From Paenibacillus oenotherae (GTDB lineage: Bacteria; Bacillota; Bacilli; Paenibacillales; Paenibacillaceae), in assembly GCF_019443105.1 (NCBI RefSeq), contig NZ_JAHZIJ010000024.1, positions 1-64,000 of the forward strand: DNA of 64,000 nt, written 5' to 3'. Below the pieces are notes generated by a model, which was given only the letters and a program-made list of their open reading frames with translations, did no database searches and was not told where the DNA came from. How positions within the stretch are numbered: position 1 is the stretch's first letter; each line of letters opens with the position of its first letter. The position numbers and the translations under genes are program-made. This document shows, piece by piece, positions 63,444-64,000 of the stretch.

Positions 63444-64000
63444 ATGATGAAGAAAGACCAAGTATTGAGGGGCGTCGTACTTCTTCAAGCCGTATGTATG
63501 ATTGTGCTGGCCGTTGTGGTTGTCACTCAGGTCATGGCAGCTTCTGAACCGATGGCCCCGCCGGTGGACGAGAAGGATGAAGGCACGGATCAGGCTAGTG
63601 TCGCAGACGGAATCGCGGCAACGGTAGGCTCCGAGCAAATTACGTCAGCAGCTCTAATCGGCCAGCTTCGCCGTCAGTATGGTGATTCTGTGCTGCGCAC
63701 CTTGATGGTACGTGCGGCTATACGGCTGGAGGCGGAAGCATACAGCCTGAGCATCTCAACGGAGGAGCTGGGGGAAGAGCTAACGAATGCGATGTCCGGT
63801 TATGAGGATGAAGAACATTTCTACGAGGCTATGAAGCAGCAGCTGGCTCTGACGCCGGAGGCTATCGAAGAGGATATCCAATATCGTCTGCTGCTCGAGA
63901 AAATCGCCATTCGATCCATTGACGTAACGGATTCGGAGGTTGAAGACTACATCGAGAGCAACCCGGAAGAGTTTCAACCCCGAACCCAATACCGGCTATC
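63444..64000 (+). CDS. Parvulin-like foldase (YacD/PrsA type), cut by window end
   Basis: An open frame from ATG 63444 (GGAGGCC upstream; 63447 is a second ATG) to the end of the window, at least 185 residues. One hydrophobic N-terminal segment (about 9-30) serves as signal or anchor. A SurA_N-like helical region follows (SALIGQLRRQYGDSVLRTLM is close to the visible sequence, about 70-90), and DVTDSEVEDYIESNPEEF precedes a domain starting RTQYRL, where the isomerase domain would begin. B. subtilis yacD occupies this place. This is the second foldase in the window. Confidence 0.8.
   Translation, partial: MMKKDQVLRGVVLLQAVCMIVLAVVVVTQVMAASEPMAPPVDEKDEGTDQASVADGIAATVGSEQITSAALIGQLRRQYGDSVLRTLMVRAAIRLEAEAYSLSISTEELGEELTNAMSGYEDEEHFYEAMKQQLALTPEAIEEDIQYRLLLEKIAIRSIDVTDSEVEDYIESNPEEFQPRTQYRL

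Overview
The window is a piece of a Gram-positive, endospore-forming chromosome, most likely Paenibacillus or a close Paenibacillaceae relative. The evidence is near-complete colinearity with the Bacillus subtilis interval that runs from the 5S rRNA and csfB to yacD (gin, tmk, darA, holB, ricT, yabA, rsmI, abrB, tatD, yabE, rnmV, rsmA, yabG, veg, sspF, ispE, purR, ridA, spoVG, glmU, ctc, pth, fin, mfd, spoVT, mazG, rqcP, yabP, yabQ, divIC, yabR, spoIIE, tilS, hpt, ftsH, coaX, hslO), together with frequent TTG/GTG starts, strong Shine-Dalgarno sequences and recognisable SigA, SigF/G, SigH, SigK and Spo0A sites. No search could be run; family assignments come from motif and order recognition.

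Layout. 1-143: end of a 5S rRNA and its terminator. 174-511: a non-coding element with perfect 13-bp terminal inverted repeats. 536-8907: a membrane protein, gin, a PLP decarboxylase, then tmk-darA-yaaR-holB-ricT-yabA and yabB-rsmI. 9023-19845: abrB (minus strand) facing an HD-domain gene, tatD, a c-di-AMP riboswitch controlling yabE, rnmV-rsmA, yabG, veg, sspF, ispE, purR, ridA, spoVG. 20017-28067: glmU, a repeat-rich gap where B. subtilis has prs, ctc, a small convergent gene, pth, fin, mfd. 28054-38508: accessory block with a foldase lipoprotein, a lactonase, the urea transporter urtABCDE and a nickel/cobalt ECF transporter whose T and A components are fused. 38751-43674: spoVT, a SpoVB-like flippase, mazG, hup, rqcP. 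44111-45493: a secreted CAP-domain protein on the minus strand. 45666-50543: yabP, yabQ, divIC, yabR, spoIIE. 50698-51754: an A+T-rich candidate effector/immunity pair. 52021-64000: yabS, yabT, tilS, hpt, ftsH, nadABC, coaX, hslO and the start of a second parvulin-like foldase.

How it works together. Most genes serve translation, DNA replication and repair, and sporulation. Sporulation control can be read directly: paired Spo0A boxes at abrB, a 21-bp-spaced Spo0A-type promoter at spoIIE, a SigH promoter at spoVG, SigF/G promoters at gin, sspF and spoVT, and a SigK promoter at yabG. The accessory block looks like a nitrogen module: a perfect GlnR/TnrA box overlaps the urt promoter, and the metal transporter next door could supply nickel for a urease encoded elsewhere.

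The least explained signal is a family of four intergenic modules built from CCTGC/GCAGG hairpins (about 270-465, 21959-22149, 30457-30650, 43871-44056). All four lie downstream of a gene and in that gene's orientation. A 39-bp tandem array with an alternating unit pattern (21501-21812) lies beside one of them.
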